A stretch of DNA of 64,000 nucleotides, taken from NCBI RefSeq assembly GCF_030362935.1, contig NZ_JAUCDY010000004.1, positions 124,001 to 188,000 on the forward strand, read 5' to 3'. Of this stretch, positions 16,703 to 25,083 are shown piece after piece (the stretch's first letter is position 1; the number at the start of each line of letters is the position of its first letter). This DNA is from Thiopseudomonas acetoxidans. GTDB lineage: Bacteria > Pseudomonadota > Gammaproteobacteria > Pseudomonadales > Pseudomonadaceae. Made by a program: the position numbers and the translations under genes. The notes under the pieces are model-generated. The model was not told the origin of the DNA. It saw only the letters and a list, made by a program, of their open reading frames with translations, and ran no database searches.

Positions 16703-17083
16703 TTATTCCGCGCTGGTTGGTGCAAAACGTTCTTGTAGGTACTGAATAATATCATTGGACTCATACATCCAGCGCACCTCACCTGCTTCTTCAATGCGTA
16801 AGCACGGTACCTTGACCTGACCGCCCTGCTCAAGCAACTCTTGGCGGAACTGGCTATTATTAAGAGCGTCACGGCATTCAATATTTAAGTTTAAGGCGTG
16901 CATAGCACGGCGCACCTTGACGCAGAATGGGCAGGCACGAAACTGATACAACGCCAACTGAGTAGCCTGTGCATCCACTGCGGCTTGCTGTTCAGCCGTG
17001 CGTTTTAGCGCTTTAGGACGGGTTAACCAGTCAGCAAAAATAATGAGTTGTCCTAAGCCATTTCGCAAAGCTTTGATAATCAT
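16703..17083 (-). CDS. Glutaredoxin-domain protein
   Basis: 126-residue protein with a glutaredoxin-like domain from about residue 43. The redox motif is CPFC in RACPFCVKVRRAMHAL, followed by VKVPCLRIEE, the cis-proline segment of the thioredoxin fold, and YESNDIIQYL at the C-terminal end. The N-terminal 40 residues contain a moderately hydrophobic helix (LGQLIIFADWL) that could be a membrane-associated segment. Its role is presumably thiol-disulfide exchange or glutathionylation control; the partner is unknown. Confidence 0.85.
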   Translation of the reverse strand: MIIKALRNGLGQLIIFADWLTRPKALKRTAEQQAAVDAQATQLALYQFRACPFCVKVRRAMHALNLNIECRDALNNSQFRQELLEQGGQVKVPCLRIEEAGEVRWMYESNDIIQYLQERFAPTSAE

Positions 17084-17204
17084 TTGAACTCCTTTAAATA
17101 CGTTTTAATTGACAATTTTAACAGATATTCCACTACAGCTTTGCAAGTCTATCCAGCCTAGCGATAATCCATAAAATTCTTCCATCTGAGTGCCAGACAA
17201 TCCT

Positions 17205-17426
17205 ATGCAGCATGAACATTTGCAACGCCTAGTCACCGTAAAAATGCCCTTTGGCAAATACCGAGGTCGGTTGATTGCAGACTTGCCCGGTGATTACCTG
17301 AACTGGTTCGCCCGCAAGGGATTTCCGGCCGGCAACTTAGGCCAGTTACTGGCGCTGATGCAAGAAATCGATCATAACGGCCTCAGTGAGTTGCTGACGC
17401 CGTTACGTAACAAAAAACCTGAATGA
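17205..17426 (+). CDS. DUF3820 family protein
   Basis: 73 residues from ATG 17205; an in-frame GTG at 17190 would add five. The sequence shows the DUF3820 core: MPFGKYRGRLIADLPGDYL followed by NWFARKGFPAGNLGQLL. The family is short and widespread in Gammaproteobacteria and its role is unknown, although the same module occurs next to nuclease domains in larger proteins. It is divergent from the glutaredoxin gene. Confidence 0.8.
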   Translation: MQHEHLQRLVTVKMPFGKYRGRLIADLPGDYLNWFARKGFPAGNLGQLLALMQEIDHNGLSELLTPLRNKKPE

Positions 17427-17451
17427 AACAGTAGCGCATGAAGCCTGCTTG

Positions 17452-19650
17452 TTAGGCTTTGGCTGCACCCTGTTTGCTGTAACTGCGGATAACTTCCTCA
17501 GCTAGGCTACGCAGAGGTCCTAATTGTTGGCTGATGAGCAGTAGCTGGGTTTGTAGTAAGCGCAGCGTATCATCGGTCTCTTCGGGCATATCACGTAAAC
17601 GATAACACTGCTGTTGCTCAGCCTCAGGCTGTGTACCAATGTTTTGCAGCGTATCCAGCTGTGTAGCGAGTTGAGTCAGGCTGTCAGCCAGTAGCTGCGC
17701 CTCACGGTTAAGTGATGGGTAGTTGGGTGTATCAGCAAGCGTTTCGCGGTGCGCACCTAGCGCAGAAATATAACCCAGCAAAGTATGTGATAGCAGCAAA
17801 AAACGAAATCCTAGATCACTTTGCCGACGGAAATGCCCCGGTTCTTTTAGCATATTGGACAGGCTGCCGGTTAACGCGGCATCAGCATTGTGCGCATCAC
17901 GGCGGGCGATACGGTACTGCATGTCGTCTGTTTTACCCTGACTATATTCCAGCATGATATGGCGTAGATACTGGCTGTTGGCCTTAAGTGTGCGTGCCAG
18001 AGCCTTATGCAATTTGCGACCTTGCCAGTCGGGTAGAATTAGAAACACGGCTAAGCCGGCAATCACACTGCCCGCGATGGTATCCAGAAAGCGTGGCAAA
18101 AACAGATCGTAACCATGACCGATCTGGTTAAAACAAATCAGCATCATCAGCGTCATAAAAGCAGTCGAAACGGTGAACTGACTGTTACGCGTAGCAAAAT
18201 ACGCAACACCTGCGGCGATGGCAAACAGTGCTTGTATCCACAAAATGGGCGCTAACTGAAACAGCATCCAACTTAAGGCTAAACCTAGAACGGTACCCAT
18301 GATGCGCTGTACCAAGCGTTTGCGGGTTGCGCCGTAGTGGGGTCGGCAAACAAACACTGTGGTCATTAGAATCCAGTAGCCTTGCTGGGGCGCCAACCAA
18401 TGCATAATCGCCAAACCCGCGGCTACGGCCACACCCATGCGTAATGCATGGCGAAATACTGACGACTCCAAGCTGATATTTTGGCTGATACGTTCCCAGG
18501 CTTCGCTAATATTTTTCGGTTCACGGTCAAAAATAGCCGTGTCTTGATTCATGGCTAGGGCATCAGGGTTGGCTGCTTCGCGCAGTAATTGATCCAGTGT
18601 GGCGAGGTTGTGTGCCAATGCGCGCAATGAACGCAGTAACTCGCGCCACTCTGGGTTTTGCTGCTGATGTAAATAAGCAATTGAAGCCTGCAAATCTTCC
18701 AGCGCTTGTGTATGCCCAGCGCCGTAATCAAAGGATTGGCGCAGCTCAATGGCTTTGGCTAATGCTTTACAGGCATCACCCTGCTGACGAATTAAGCGCA
18801 AACAACGAAACAACACATCGCTGTGAAAAAAGGCTTCCGTGAGCTTTTGATAGGGCGAATGTGATGAGCTGGCGCGTTCGTGAATATCCTGCGCCAGAAA
18901 ATACAGCTTTAAGTAACGACGTGTTTTGGCGCTGGTACGGCTACCGCTAACGCGATGTAGAATAATGTTTTTAGTGTCGTTTAAGGCTTCTACCACGTGC
19001 GCATTTTGCTGAGCAATTTCCAATCGGTGTGCCTCTACATCTAAATTACGCAAAGGCTCAAAGAGTGCGGACTTGGCTTTTAAATAATCACATTGCGCGC
19101 GGAATAAACGCGCCAAACTATGCTGCAAAGGCTGTTGTGCAAACAGAGCATACCAGAGCACGGAAAGTGTTCCATAGATGAACGCACCGCTGAGCAATAC
19201 CGGCGCGTATTGCCAAAACTGGACGTCATCCTGACTTTGGTGCTCAAGGCCGATCATGGTGTAAATAGAAAAAATGAGCGTGGCATAGGAAATAGAAGCA
19301 AAGCGCGTACCGGCACTGCCCAGCACGATCAACACTATCGTGGCAACGACCATAAACAGTGACAACCAAGGCGTATAAGGGTGCAATGCTTCTACTGCAG
19401 TGGCCACCAAGGAAAAGCACACTAGGGTGACCCCGGCCGCCACTAAGCGTCCCTGCCAGCTATCATCGGTTTCTGCCAGTGCGCAACCGATCACACCTAG
19501 ATACAGTGGAATTAGCCAGTCTATCCGCTCGCTGTACCACACCCAAAGCGTGCATAGGCTCAGGGCAATAAAAAATCGTAGCCCTGGACCAAATTTCTCC
19601 AGCGCCCACAAGCGGCGTAATGAAAGTCGTAAAGAGAACGACGACTGCAT
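17452..19650 (-). CDS. yccS: YccS-type FUSC-family inner-membrane protein
   Basis: 732-residue membrane protein of the YccS/YhfK branch of the fusaric-acid-resistance (FUSC) family. It has two hydrophobic blocks of about six helices each (residues about 20-165 and 405-535) separated by a long soluble helical region, and a soluble C-terminal domain. The second block contains the conserved CRPHYGATRKRLVQRIMGT stretch. The function is unproven; relatives are linked to aromatic-acid or drug efflux. The downstream DUF3820 gene is convergent. Confidence 0.85.
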   Translation of the reverse strand: MQSSFSLRLSLRRLWALEKFGPGLRFFIALSLCTLWVWYSERIDWLIPLYLGVIGCALAETDDSWQGRLVAAGVTLVCFSLVATAVEALHPYTPWLSLFMVVATIVLIVLGSAGTRFASISYATLIFSIYTMIGLEHQSQDDVQFWQYAPVLLSGAFIYGTLSVLWYALFAQQPLQHSLARLFRAQCDYLKAKSALFEPLRNLDVEAHRLEIAQQNAHVVEALNDTKNIILHRVSGSRTSAKTRRYLKLYFLAQDIHERASSSHSPYQKLTEAFFHSDVLFRCLRLIRQQGDACKALAKAIELRQSFDYGAGHTQALEDLQASIAYLHQQQNPEWRELLRSLRALAHNLATLDQLLREAANPDALAMNQDTAIFDREPKNISEAWERISQNISLESSVFRHALRMGVAVAAGLAIMHWLAPQQGYWILMTTVFVCRPHYGATRKRLVQRIMGTVLGLALSWMLFQLAPILWIQALFAIAAGVAYFATRNSQFTVSTAFMTLMMLICFNQIGHGYDLFLPRFLDTIAGSVIAGLAVFLILPDWQGRKLHKALARTLKANSQYLRHIMLEYSQGKTDDMQYRIARRDAHNADAALTGSLSNMLKEPGHFRRQSDLGFRFLLLSHTLLGYISALGAHRETLADTPNYPSLNREAQLLADSLTQLATQLDTLQNIGTQPEAEQQQCYRLRDMPEETDDTLRLLQTQLLLISQQLGPLRSLAEEVIRSYSKQGAAKA

Positions 19651-19714
19651 GGTTGTACCTGTTAGTGATGATGAAAGTGGTTCTATCTTAGCGAAAGCGG
19701 CTGAGTATTACTTA

Positions 19715-19909
19715 GGAAGCCTCTGAATAACTACCTGCGTAGCTACCACCGCGTTAAAAACGTACTCACAATCTTTAGATTGAACGTGCTTTAGCACGGC
19801 CCGAAGGGGAGCGAAGCGAATAAAATGCTCATTTACTATGTGTAAACTGCGCTTTTTCGTACGTTTTCGCCTTGTGTTAGCGTCCTCGGTAACGTTATTC
19901 AGAGGCTCC
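19715..19909. mobile_element. MITE, 195 bp, with terminal inverted repeats
   Basis: A non-coding element bounded by inverted repeats GGAAGCCTCTGAATAAC (19715-19731) and GTTATTCAGAGGCTCC (19894-19909), one gap apart from perfect. It is flanked by the direct repeat TTA (19712-19714 and 19910-19912), fitting a 3-bp TNA target duplication as made by IS5-group transposases. No transposase frame is inside. It sits between yccS and gmhB, divergent genes, and so may influence the promoter of either. Confidence 0.7.
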
Positions 19910-20060
19910 TTAGCAACCTTTTGGCCTGCGTGTATATAGATGATGTGCCCATATAATCCTGGCTGCAGTGCTGCGCGCGAGGTGTGAGCATAATCGTGCT
20001 CACGGCTTTTGCAATCCTGTACAATGCCGCAATGTTTTTAGGTAAAGCGGCAGTGCGTAG

Positions 20061-20600
20061 ATGAAGCTTATTATTCTTGACCGAGATGGTGTCATTAATC
20101 ATGATTCGGATGATTATATAAAAACCCCAGCCGAATGGATTCCGATCGACGGCTCCATTGAGGCGATTGCGCGTTTGTATAACTCAGGCTGGACAGTAGC
20201 TGTAGCTACGAATCAGTCTGGCTTAGCGCGAGGGTATTATGACAGCGCAACACTGGATGCCATGCACGATAAACTGCGTGCTTTGCTGGCAGAACACCAC
20301 GCGAAAATTGGCTTTATCGCCTACTGCCCGCACGGTCCTGAGGATGATTGCCAGTGCCGCAAACCAAAGGCAGGCTTATTAGAACAAATCAGCCAGCATT
20401 ACCAGCAACCGCTAACAGGGGCTTGGTTTGTCGGCGACAGTTTACGTGACTTACAGGCAGCGATGAGTGTGCAAGCCGTGCCGGTACTGGTAAAGACAGG
20501 CAAGGGTGCGCAAACGGCGCAGCAACAGTTACCAGAAGGAACTTTGGTTTTTCAAAATTTAGCAGAAGCAGTAGAAAGCTTGCTCAAAAATACGCAATAA
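20061..20600 (+). CDS. gmhB: D-glycero-beta-D-manno-heptose-1,7-bisphosphate 7-phosphatase
   Basis: HAD-superfamily phosphatase of lipopolysaccharide core heptose synthesis. 179 residues. The nucleophile motif is LDRDGVIN at the N-terminus, motif II ATNQSGLARG, the zinc-binding CPHGPEDDCQCRKP near residues 93-106 and the acidic motif WFVGDSLRDLQAA. plsC follows after 10 bp; this gmhB-plsC pair is also found in P. aeruginosa, where glyQS is adjacent. Here glyQS lies 16 kb away. Confidence 0.93.
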   Translation: MKLIILDRDGVINHDSDDYIKTPAEWIPIDGSIEAIARLYNSGWTVAVATNQSGLARGYYDSATLDAMHDKLRALLAEHHAKIGFIAYCPHGPEDDCQCRKPKAGLLEQISQHYQQPLTGAWFVGDSLRDLQAAMSVQAVPVLVKTGKGAQTAQQQLPEGTLVFQNLAEAVESLLKNTQ

Positions 20601-20610
20601 GGCATTTTTA

Positions 20611-21390
20611 ATGGTGATGTTTCAGGTTTTTAGAAATTTCTTGTTTTATAGTGTTCTCGCTCTGGTCACGCTGGTTTGGTGTATTCCGTCCGTTTTATTT
20701 GGGCTGTTTTTCCCTTATAAGCTACGTTACCGATTGATCGCGGTTGCCTGGGGTCGCACCACTATTTGGTTGGCTAAACATATTCTTGGCATTAAGTACC
20801 GCGTAACAGGAACTGAAAATATTCCGCAGCAGCCCTGTGTTATTTTGGCTAAACACCAGAGTGCCTGGGAAACGTTTTTTATCTCCTCGCATTTCTATCC
20901 ATTAAGCCAAGTACTTAAGCGTGAGCTGCTAAGAATTCCTGTGTTTGGCTGGACCTTAGCTATGGTAAGACCTATTGCTTTGGACCGCTCACAACCCAAA
21001 CAAGCATTGAAACAGCTGGCCCAACAAGGCCATGAGCGCCTAAAACAGGGTAACTGGATAATGATATTTCCTGAAGGAACGCGCGTCGCGCCCGGTAAAA
21101 TGGGTAAATTTTCCCGCGGCGGTGCGTCATTGGCTGTTAATGCGCAGTTACCGGTTTTACCTATCGCGCATAATGCGGGTCATTTCTGGCCCAAAGCAGG
21201 CTGGCATAAAATCCCAGGTACCATTGATGTAGTCATTGGACCAGCCTTGTATGCAGAGGGTACAGGTTCGCGTGCGATTGCCGAGCTGAATCAACGTGCT
21301 TTTGAGTGGATTACGCAAGCACAACGCGACCTGGGCTCGTTAGATGATGAGGCTTGGCAAGAGTATTTAGACAGCCAAGTGCAGCGCTAA
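20611..21390 (+). CDS. plsC: 1-acyl-sn-glycerol-3-phosphate acyltransferase
   Basis: Membrane-bound acyltransferase that makes phosphatidic acid from lysophosphatidic acid. 259 residues with hydrophobic segments in the first 45 residues. The acyltransferase motif I is AKHQSAWET (H-x4-E rather than the usual H-x4-D), motif III is FPEGTRVAPG and motif IV is LPIAHNAG. It forms an operon with gmhB. The Glu in motif I is unusual for the family as a whole but occurs in pseudomonad PlsC-like proteins. Confidence 0.88.
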   Translation: MVMFQVFRNFLFYSVLALVTLVWCIPSVLFGLFFPYKLRYRLIAVAWGRTTIWLAKHILGIKYRVTGTENIPQQPCVILAKHQSAWETFFISSHFYPLSQVLKRELLRIPVFGWTLAMVRPIALDRSQPKQALKQLAQQGHERLKQGNWIMIFPEGTRVAPGKMGKFSRGGASLAVNAQLPVLPIAHNAGHFWPKAGWHKIPGTIDVVIGPALYAEGTGSRAIAELNQRAFEWITQAQRDLGSLDDEAWQEYLDSQVQR

Positions 21391-21486
21391 AAAAGAGCAC
21401 TTCAGGTTACTAGTATAAAGTAGGGCATTACAGGTCTAAAAAACTGGCGTAACTTATTGGTTGTGTTGAAGTTTGTGGGGGGAGAT

Positions 21487-21954
21487 ATGACCAGTAAAAG
21501 CCTATTGATAGTAGCGCACACGCCATCGGGAAATACCGATTTGATGGTAAAAGCTATTTGCACAGGTGCACGTGAAGCTCAGGTAAATCAGCTAATTGTC
21601 AGACGCCAGGCTGCCCTCAGCACTACCGCACAGGATGTACTCAGTGCTGATGGGGTTATTTTGTTTACCCCAGAAAACCTGGGCTACATGAGTGGTGCGC
21701 TGAAAGATTTCTTCGATCGCATTTATTATCCCGTACTGGAGCAAAAGCAGGGACTGCCTTGTGCTGTAGTGATACGCGCTGGGCATGACGGCACAGGAAC
21801 GCAAAAAGCTATCGAGAGTATCTTGACCGGTTTGCGCTGGAAACAAGCACAAGCCCCCTTGCTGTGTCGCGGTGTCTGGCGAGATGATTTTATCCAGTCC
21901 TGTGAGGAGCTGGGTAAAACCATTGCTGTGGGCATTGATGCCGGCATTTTCTAA
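21487..21954 (+). CDS. Flavodoxin-fold NAD(P)H-dependent oxidoreductase-like protein
   Basis: 155 residues from ATG 21487, which follows a GGGGGGAG ribosome site. The N-terminal strand and phosphate loop VAHTPSGNTDLM and the middle FTPENLGYMSGALKDFFDR are typical of flavodoxin/NAD(P)H:FMN-reductase-fold proteins that bind FMN. The lack of a longer C-terminal part makes assignment to a named enzyme impossible. Convergent with rhlE, separated by a hairpin. Confidence 0.75.
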   Translation: MTSKSLLIVAHTPSGNTDLMVKAICTGAREAQVNQLIVRRQAALSTTAQDVLSADGVILFTPENLGYMSGALKDFFDRIYYPVLEQKQGLPCAVVIRAGHDGTGTQKAIESILTGLRWKQAQAPLLCRGVWRDDFIQSCEELGKTIAVGIDAGIF

Positions 21955-21985
21955 CCAGTGATCCAAGCCCTTTTTTAAATTAAAC

Positions 21986-22010
21986 AATGCGGGCTCAATG
22001 AACCCGCATT
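21986..22010. terminator. Bidirectional terminator-like hairpin
   Basis: Perfect 8-bp stem AATGCGGG / CCCGCATT with a 9-base loop, between the convergent flavodoxin-like gene and rhlE. Short T-rich stretches follow on both strands, so it may serve both genes. Confidence 0.6.
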
Positions 22011-22018
22011 TGTCTCGC

Positions 22019-23836
22019 TTAAGACTTGCTAAGCAACGCTGGACGCTCACGTTTGGAGTTGCTGCGCGCGTCGAGCTGATCAAGCTGTTCAAGACTGGGA
22101 AGTCGTTCACCTTTACGAATAATCAAAGGTGTATTGGTTGCTGCACGCTCCCGTTCACGCTCTACTGCAACATAAGCCGGTGTTGGATCAGCACTGACAA
22201 ATAAAGCAGAGTCTTGTTGACGACGCCCTCTAGGTTGGTTACGGCCTGTATTGGGTTTGCCGCCGCGCTTAGGTGCTTGGCTTCGAGTGTTTCGTGCCGC
22301 ACCCGGGTTGGCGGCTCTAGTTTGGTTAGCGCCTTGGCGCGTTCTATTGCCATCTTTATTTTGATACGGACTGACGTAATCCACGCGGTTACCGAAATTA
22401 TCAATGGCATCATCTAAAAACACGTCAGGCGCACGGTCGGCGGGCAACTTAGGTTCAGCAGCGCGTCTAGGATTTGCTCTGCGGGCTGGGTTAGGACGTG
22501 TTGCGTCTTTGCCTTCTGGTTTTGCTTGGCGCTGAGAGGTTCTGGCTGTTCTGGCAGCTGGTTTTTCTGCTCCAGTTTGCTCTTCATTGCTGCGGCCGCG
22601 TGAGTTGCGTGGGTTACGGGTTTTGTTGGGTTGCTGCCTAGGCTTATCAGCTTGGTTGGCAGAGCTGCGACTGATTTCAGCGACTACACTGCTCAAATCA
22701 AAGCCAAGATAGTCGCCTTCTGGAAGCTCCTGCTGTGTCATCTGCTCAATGCTTTTCAGTAGACGTAGTTCGCTGGGTGCAACCAATGAAATGGCTTCAC
22801 CCGCACGACCTGCACGACCGGTACGGCCAATGCGGTGCACATAGTCTTCACTGGTGGTAGGCAATTCATAGTTGACCACATAGGGAAGCTCATCAATATC
22901 TAACCCGCGTGCAGCGATATCAGTGGCTACCAATATACGGACTTGATTGCCTTTGAACTCTTCCAGTGCTTTGGTGCGTGCATTTTGGCTTTTATTGCCA
23001 TGAATGGCTGCAGCCGGCAGACCGTTTTTAGTCAGGTACTCAGCTAGGCGGTTAGCGCCATGTTTGGTACGCGTAAAGACCAGCACCTGTTCCCATGCGC
23101 CGGCAGTAATAAGGTGGGCTAACAGCGCACGCTTGTAAGGCGCGGTAATGCGGAAAAAGCTCTGCTTGATACGCTCCACAGTTGTGTTGGGCGGCGTGAC
23201 TTCAATGCGTAACGGGTTATGCAATAAACGATTGGTTAGCGCGATGATGTCATTGGAGAAGGTAGCAGAGTAGAGCAAGTTCTGCCGTTGCTGTGGCAAC
23301 AGTTTTAAAATTTTCTTCACATCATGAATAAAACCCATATCCAGCATGCGGTCAGCTTCATCGAGTACTAGGGTGTCTACCTCAGCTAAGTCAACGGCTT
23401 TTTGGCCAATCAGGTCCAGTAAGCGACCGGGGCAAGCCACCAGAACATCGACACCTTTGCTCAGAATGCGGATTTGTTGTGCTGCACCCACGCCGCCATA
23501 GATACAAGCACTCGTCAGTGGTAGCTCACGCGCGTAAAGATTAAAGCTTTCATGCACTTGTGCGGCAAGCTCACGCGTTGGAGTAAGCACCAGTACGCGG
23601 ACTTGCTTGCTTTTGGTTGGAACCCGTTGTGTATCGGGTTGGGCGTAAAGTTTTTGCAGTATGGGCAAGGCGAAGCTTGCTGTTTTACCCGTTCCGGTTT
23701 GTGCGGCAACCATTAAGTCTTTGTCTTGCAAAGCTGCTGGTATTGCCTGTTGTTGAACAGGGGTGGGTTCTGTATAGCCTGCTGCGTGTACAGCGTTGAC
23801 TAAAGCCTGGGATAAACCTAAGGCAGAAAATGACAT
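22019..23836 (-). CDS. rhlE: DEAD-box ATP-dependent RNA helicase
   Basis: 605-residue helicase that unwinds RNA, with a role in RNA decay, ribosome assembly or cold growth. The core (residues about 1-380) has a Q-motif region PTPVQQQAIP, Walker A AQTGTGKT, PTRELAAQ, the DEAD box VLDEADRMLDMG, YSATFS, and HRIGRTGRAGR. The C-terminal 220 residues are a low-complexity Arg-, Asn-, Pro- and Ala-rich tail (RNPRNSRGR, RRANPRRA), expected to bind RNA nonspecifically. The RhlE name rests on the N-terminal MSFSALGLS and the core; the tail is long for RhlE. Confidence 0.88.
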   Translation of the reverse strand: MSFSALGLSQALVNAVHAAGYTEPTPVQQQAIPAALQDKDLMVAAQTGTGKTASFALPILQKLYAQPDTQRVPTKSKQVRVLVLTPTRELAAQVHESFNLYARELPLTSACIYGGVGAAQQIRILSKGVDVLVACPGRLLDLIGQKAVDLAEVDTLVLDEADRMLDMGFIHDVKKILKLLPQQRQNLLYSATFSNDIIALTNRLLHNPLRIEVTPPNTTVERIKQSFFRITAPYKRALLAHLITAGAWEQVLVFTRTKHGANRLAEYLTKNGLPAAAIHGNKSQNARTKALEEFKGNQVRILVATDIAARGLDIDELPYVVNYELPTTSEDYVHRIGRTGRAGRAGEAISLVAPSELRLLKSIEQMTQQELPEGDYLGFDLSSVVAEISRSSANQADKPRQQPNKTRNPRNSRGRSNEEQTGAEKPAARTARTSQRQAKPEGKDATRPNPARRANPRRAAEPKLPADRAPDVFLDDAIDNFGNRVDYVSPYQNKDGNRTRQGANQTRAANPGAARNTRSQAPKRGGKPNTGRNQPRGRRQQDSALFVSADPTPAYVAVERERERAATNTPLIIRKGERLPSLEQLDQLDARSNSKRERPALLSKS

Positions 23837-24147
23837 TGAGTCTTCCTATCCGCCGGCGACCCGCCGACTTTGGGGCGCATATTTAAGAGCATGTTCGACG
23901 GTGTTGTACACCCCGTTTCGCCGCTCTACCCTGCGCAAGGTAAAGAGCTATACGGCAGCCGTATGCAAAATTTGATATTTCAGCGATTAAGAAAAGATTT
24001 GCTAGTTGGATTACAGCAGCAAAGAAGCGCTGGGTTGTTATCACTGGCTAGACTGAACCTGCTATTTTATGAGACACGCTATTGATATACGTTGCCCCAA
24101 ACTGAGCTGGGCATAATTAATTTGCGCAGCTCAGGGTATTGCCGTCC
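23837..24147. other. Region upstream of rhlE and downstream of metF
   Basis: 311 bp with no supported gene. It should hold the rhlE promoter and leader, which read leftwards. A perfect 8-bp inverted repeat CTGAGCTG / CAGCTCAG with a 17-base spacer (about 24101-24133) lies just after the metF stop and may stabilise or end its mRNA; there is no T-run. Confidence 0.35.
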
Positions 24148-24999
24148 TTAGTTTTTTCTTAGCTGAAGATTATCCCAAACCGCTAAGCTTGGTTCCGCTT
24201 GGTTTAGCGTATAAAAATGCAAACCAGGCGCGCCACCAGTTAGAAGTTGTTCACACATCTGTGTAATGACTTCTGTTCCGAAAGCTTGAATGCTATTTGC
24301 ATCGTCGCCGTAAGCTTCTAATTGCTTGCGAATCCAGCGTGGAATTTCTGCACCGCATGCGTCCGAGAAGCGTGCCAACTTAGTGTAGTTGGTGATTGGC
24401 ATAATGCCGGGCACGATTGGGATATCGACACCTAGTCTACGCACTCTTTCAACAAAATAAAAGTAGCAATCCGCATTAAAGAAGTATTGCGTGATAGCGC
24501 TGTCGGCGCCAGCTTTGACTTTTTGTACGAAATTCTGCAAATCGGTTTCAAAATTGCGTGCTTGCGGATGCATCTCTGGATAGGCAGCCACTTCGATATA
24601 AAAGTGGTCACCTGTTTCTTGACGGATAAATTCCACCAGCTCATTGGCGTAGCGTAGCTCACCTTCGGCCATGCCCATACCCGAGGGTAAGTCACCACGT
24701 AGCGCAACAATGCGCTTAATGCCGGCTTCTTTATAGGTGTTTAACAGTTCACGCAAATCAGTTTTGCTGTCACCCACACAGGACATGTGTGGTGCAGCTG
24801 GGACTTGTGTTTCACTGTTGAGTTGCAGCACGGTGTTGAGGGTGCGGTCGCGGGTTGAGCCGCCAGCACCGTATGTGCAGGAGAAAAAACCGGGCTGGTA
24901 GTCGGCGAGTTTTTTCGCCGTGAGCAGGAGCTTTTCGTGACCGGCATCGGTTTTAGTGGGGAAAAACTCAAAACTAATACGTTGGCTGTTCATATTCAA
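24148..24999 (-). CDS. metF: 5,10-methylenetetrahydrofolate reductase
   Basis: FAD-dependent reductase that makes 5-methyl-tetrahydrofolate for methionine synthesis. 283 residues. ISFEFFPTKTDAGHEKL starts the TIM barrel, with SCTYGAGGSTRDRT, RGDLPSG, and the FAD-contact region TQYFFNADCY and VPGIMPI later. It lies downstream of ahcY in the same direction with an 84-bp gap that holds a strong hairpin, so the SAH riboswitch in front of ahcY probably controls both genes of the methyl cycle. Confidence 0.95.
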   Translation of the reverse strand: MNMNSQRISFEFFPTKTDAGHEKLLLTAKKLADYQPGFFSCTYGAGGSTRDRTLNTVLQLNSETQVPAAPHMSCVGDSKTDLRELLNTYKEAGIKRIVALRGDLPSGMGMAEGELRYANELVEFIRQETGDHFYIEVAAYPEMHPQARNFETDLQNFVQKVKAGADSAITQYFFNADCYFYFVERVRRLGVDIPIVPGIMPITNYTKLARFSDACGAEIPRWIRKQLEAYGDDANSIQAFGTEVITQMCEQLLTGGAPGLHFYTLNQAEPSLAVWDNLQLRKN

Positions 25000-25027
25000 T
25001 CCTTTAGAAAACCTGATTGAGCACTGA

Positions 25028-25073
25028 GCGCAAGGACTCGGCGCAAGACGGATCCTGCGCCGAGCCCTTGTGC
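25028..25073 (-). promoter_or_regulatory. Strong hairpin between ahcY and metF
   Basis: An 18-bp imperfect stem: CTCGGCGCA / TGCGCCGAG (9 perfect pairs) extended by GCGCAAGG / CCTTGTGC across one A-C mismatch, with a 10-base loop. It lacks a T-run on the minus strand, so it is more likely to shape relative expression or mRNA stability than to end transcription. Confidence 0.55.
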
Positions 25074-25083
25074 GGTTCTCGAA

